Shown: positions 5,913 to 7,960 of the stretch, in pieces
Position numbering within the stretch: the stretch's first letter is position 1
How the letters are laid out: each line of letters begins with the position of its first letter
From: an uncultured Actinomycetes bacterium
GTDB taxonomy: Bacteria; Actinomycetota; Acidimicrobiia; Acidimicrobiales; Acidimicrobilacustridaceae
Assembly (NCBI GenBank): GCA_945957335.1
Contig: CAMFLJ010000171.1
Span: 1-7,960, forward strand
Reading direction: 5' to 3'
DNA length: 7,960 nucleotides
The notes under the pieces: generated by a model
The model's input: the letters and a program-made list of their open reading frames with translations, nothing else
Databases searched by the model: none
What the model was told of the DNA's origin: nothing
Position numbers and translations under genes: made by a program

Positions 5913-6869
5913 TCAGCGCCGCAGGTCGGCGAGCACCGCCCGGAACGGGTAGAGCAGCTGCCGCCCGTAGGTCCGCAGCACGCTGGTGGGGCTCGGGTCG
6001 TGCTCGAGTGGGAAGTCGGGGTCGGGGATGCCGATCGTCGGGTACTCGTGGGCCCCGTTCCACTGCGTCCGGAACAGCCGGTCCCAGACGCTGAGCACGG
6101 CACCGAAGTTGTGGTCCCAGTGGGGCTCCTCGGTGGAGTGGTGCACCCGGTGCGACTGCGGGGTCACCACGAGGTACCGAGCCGGGCCGAGGTTCGTCCG
6201 CAGGTTGGCGTGGGTGAAGCCGGTGAAGAAGACCGTGAGGAAGGCGATGGCGACCGCGGCCTCGTTGCTGAGGCCGAGCAGCCGGGCCGGGATGTAGGCG
6301 ATCGTCGCCGACACCATCGCCTCGAAGAAGTGCACCCGGTTGTCGGTGAGCATGCTCATCATCCGCTGCGAGTGGTGCACCTGGTGGAAGCGCCACAGGG
6401 TCGGCACCTTGTGGCGCACGAAGTGGCTGAACCACATGAAGAAGTCGGCCAGCAGGAACGCCAGGACGAACGCGGCGACGTCGCCGAGGGTGCCGTCGAC
6501 GTCGAGCGCCGCCCCGCCGAGCGGCCCCTCGTAGAGGCGCTGCAGCAGCGCGACGTAGCCGGCGACGATCGTGAGCGCGAACAGGGGGGCGAGCAGCAGC
6601 CAGACGAGGTCCTGGGCGCCGCCGACCGTGAACAGGCCCTCGCCCCGGCGGGCGGGCCACCGCAGCTCGAGCAGGCCCACGATCAGCAGGACCGCCCAGT
6701 ACGCGGGGTGCAACACGGTCAGCGACCACCCCTTCACCACGTCGCCGAGGAACGACCCGCCGTCCCAGGCGTGGAACCGCTCGGTGAGCGGTGGCAGGGC
6801 GACGGCGAGCCCGACGAGCACCACCGCCAGCGCGGCGATCAGCAGCACGTGGCGGAGCGTCCTGCTCAT
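5913..6869 (-). CDS. Sterol desaturase / fatty acid hydroxylase family membrane protein
   Basis: Membrane-bound non-haem di-iron oxygenase of the ERG3/fatty acid hydroxylase superfamily, 318 aa, within the usual range. Metal-binding His clusters are intact: H149-FVR-H153 (HxxxH), H162-QV-H165-H166 (HxxHH), and H240-RV-H243-H244 with H250 and H253 following; H220 may also contribute. Hydrophobic segments are near 6-25, 55-68, 86-109, 131-148 and 183-219. The C-terminal NFGAVLSVWDRLFRTQW is characteristic of the bacterial branch. The substrate (a sterol-like or hopanoid lipid, carotenoid, fatty or ether lipid) cannot be assigned. Its ATG overlaps the otsA stop (ATGA, 4 bp), so it is almost certainly co-transcribed and translationally coupled with otsA. 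The stop faces the otsB stop at a 4-base distance. An ATG at the overlap is the natural start, although the frame stays open farther upstream in the shadow of otsA. Confidence 0.9.
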   Translation of the reverse strand: MSRTLRHVLLIAALAVVLVGLAVALPPLTERFHAWDGGSFLGDVVKGWSLTVLHPAYWAVLLIVGLLELRWPARRGEGLFTVGGAQDLVWLLLAPLFALTIVAGYVALLQRLYEGPLGGAALDVDGTLGDVAAFVLAFLLADFFMWFSHFVRHKVPTLWRFHQVHHSQRMMSMLTDNRVHFFEAMVSATIAYIPARLLGLSNEAAVAIAFLTVFFTGFTHANLRTNLGPARYLVVTPQSHRVHHSTEEPHWDHNFGAVLSVWDRLFRTQWNGAHEYPTIGIPDPDFPLEHDPSPTSVLRTYGRQLLYPFRAVLADLRR

Positions 6870-7960
6870 CGGTCGGCTGCCGCGAGCTGGTCGTCGAGCC
6901 AGTCGTGCGGGGTGCGGGCCTCGGCCCGGCGCCGCAGCTCGGCCGCCTCGGCGGCGCGCACCTCGGCCGGGGCGGCGAGGGCCTCGGCCAGGGCGTCGGC
7001 GGTGCCGCTGATGTCGTAGGGGTGCACCGGTCGGGCGGCGCCGGCCAGCTGGTCCCACACCCCGGCCTCGGGGGAGAGGAGGAGGATGGCGTCGCGCTCG
7101 TTCACGAGCGGGCCCTCCTCGGCCACCAGGTTGAGGCCGTCGCGGATGGGGTTGATCAGGAACACGTCGGCCCGGCGCAGCGCGGCCACCGAGGCGGGGA
7201 AGTCGTCGGAGGGGTCGAACAGGATCGGTGTCCAGCCCGGCGTGGCCCAGCGCTCGTTGATGCGGCGCACGGTGGCCTCGACCTCCTGGCGGTAGGCCAG
7301 GTACTCGGGCAGGCCCTCCCGGGAGGGGTAGACGAAGGCGCCGAACACGACGCGCTCGCGCCACTCGGGGTGGCGCTCGAGCAGGTCCTCGAACGCCACG
7401 AAGCCGCGCAGGATGTTCTTCGACAGCTCGATGCGGTCGACCCGCACGAGCAGGGCCCGGTCGCCGAGGTCGCCGTCGAGGCGGGCCAGCGCGTGGTCGC
7501 AGGCCTCGCTGGCGGCGACGCGGCGGATGTCCTCGGCGTCGGGGGCGAGGGGGGCGACGAACGTGGTGGGCTCGACGCCGAGCTGCTCGACGCAGCAGGC
7601 GGTGAAGCAGTCGGCCCAGCGCTGCGAGTGGAAGCCGCAGGCGTGGTTGGCGGCCATGCCGTCGAGCAGCTCCTGGCCGAGGTCGAGGGGCAGCACCCGC
7701 CACAGGTCGGGGTTGGCGAAGGGCGTGTGGCTGAAGTGCACCAGGCGCAGGTCGGGCCGGCGCTCGAGCACCATCGGCGCCATCAGCGCGAGGTGGTAGT
7801 CCTGCACGAGCACCGCGGCATCGGCCGGCGCCGACTCGATCACGACCTCGGCGAAGGCCCGGTTCACCTCGCGGTACGCGTCCCAGGCCTCACGGAACCG
7901 GGTGTCGAACCGTGGCCGGCGTGCCAGCTCGTAGAGGCCGTGGTGCAGGAACCAGAGGGT
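6866..7960 (-). CDS. otsA: Trehalose-6-phosphate synthase (OtsA), N-terminus beyond the right edge
   Basis: GT20-family retaining glycosyltransferase joining NDP-glucose and glucose-6-phosphate to make trehalose-6-phosphate. The window holds the C-terminal 364 residues, so roughly 100 of about 470 are missing, including the N-terminal sugar-phosphate loop. The frame is open to the edge and the edge-proximal residues match the family (WFLHHGLYEL, RFREAWDAYREVN). A GTG at 7867 is therefore internal, not the start. Counting from the edge, VQDYHL has H56; VDRIELSK carries R176 and K181, matching the NDP/phosphate-binding Arg and Lys of E. coli OtsA; NPIRDGLNLVAEE carries D274 and E282, matching its donor-sugar Asp and Glu. 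FSHTPFANPDLW (76-87) and GFHSQRWADCF (109-119) are also family blocks. The DRIELSK form, rather than RLDYSK, is usual in actinobacteria. Glucosylglycerol-phosphate synthases and pseudo-glycosyltransferases are relatives, but otsB nearby favours OtsA. Confidence 0.93.
   Translation of the reverse strand, partial: TLWFLHHGLYELARRPRFDTRFREAWDAYREVNRAFAEVVIESAPADAAVLVQDYHLALMAPMVLERRPDLRLVHFSHTPFANPDLWRVLPLDLGQELLDGMAANHACGFHSQRWADCFTACCVEQLGVEPTTFVAPLAPDAEDIRRVAASEACDHALARLDGDLGDRALLVRVDRIELSKNILRGFVAFEDLLERHPEWRERVVFGAFVYPSREGLPEYLAYRQEVEATVRRINERWATPGWTPILFDPSDDFPASVAALRRADVFLINPIRDGLNLVAEEGPLVNERDAILLLSPEAGVWDQLAGAARPVHPYDISGTADALAEALAAPAEVRAAEAAELRRRAEARTPHDWLDDQLAAADR

Noticed and set aside
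4499..6103. Long minus-strand frame antisense to LytR_C and otsB
   Set aside because: Its product is His/Arg/Gly-rich with no domain, while the plus strand carries LytR_C and all four HAD motifs of OtsB.
5533..6869. Alternative frames across the desaturase gene, including a plus-strand frame beginning near 6000
   Set aside because: Only the minus frame 5913-6869 carries the ordered histidine boxes; the others are compositional shadows.
7865..7867. GTG as the true otsA start
   Set aside because: The frame continues to the window edge with family-typical residues (WFLHHGLYEL, EAWDAYREVN), so this GTG is an internal Val.
1..7960. CRISPR arrays, tRNA or rRNA genes, transposases, integrases, phage or defence genes
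   Set aside because: No repeat-spacer pattern, RNA-gene signature or mobile/defence protein motif was seen on either strand.

Overview
The window is very GC-rich (by eye about 70% or more), uses GTG starts freely and is densely packed with genes. It carries a gene pair known from Actinobacteria (a DUF3263 protein followed by a membrane-anchored LytR_C protein), and OtsA has the actinobacterial-style 'DRIELSK' donor-site motif. These point to a high-GC actinobacterium. The threonine-rich linker and overall style would fit Acidimicrobiia, but that finer placement is only an inference.

Layout from left to right. (1) A plus-strand membrane O-acyltransferase of the AT3-SGNH (OafA-like) type, 72-2012. 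(2) Two minus-strand genes, read right to left: an alpha-methylacyl-CoA racemase of the CaiB/BaiF superfamily (3062-4207), then a phytanoyl-CoA dioxygenase family protein (2057-2944). Together they suggest handling of 2-methyl-branched or otherwise unusual acyl-CoAs. (3) A 136-bp divergent intergenic region. (4) A compact plus-strand run: DUF3263 protein (4344-4610), LytR_C envelope protein (4610-5122, overlapping by one base) and trehalose-6-phosphate phosphatase OtsB (5126-5908, 3-bp gap). (5) Meeting it head-on, a minus-strand pair: trehalose-6-phosphate synthase OtsA (6866 to the right edge, N-terminus outside the window), then a sterol desaturase/fatty acid hydroxylase family membrane enzyme (5913-6869, 4-bp overlap with otsA).

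OtsA makes trehalose-6-phosphate from UDP-glucose (or another NDP-glucose) and glucose-6-phosphate, and OtsB dephosphorylates it to trehalose. Here the two sit in separate, convergent transcription units, each coupled to envelope- or lipid-type genes. Nothing looks mobile: I saw no transposase, integrase, tRNA, rRNA or CRISPR array. Most of the window is ordinary chromosomal content. The points worth a second look are the gene pairings, a hairpin at the DUF3263 start, a 9-bp inverted repeat between the racemase and dioxygenase genes, and T-tract-free stem-loops where convergent genes meet. I found no convincing evidence of a wholly undescribed system.
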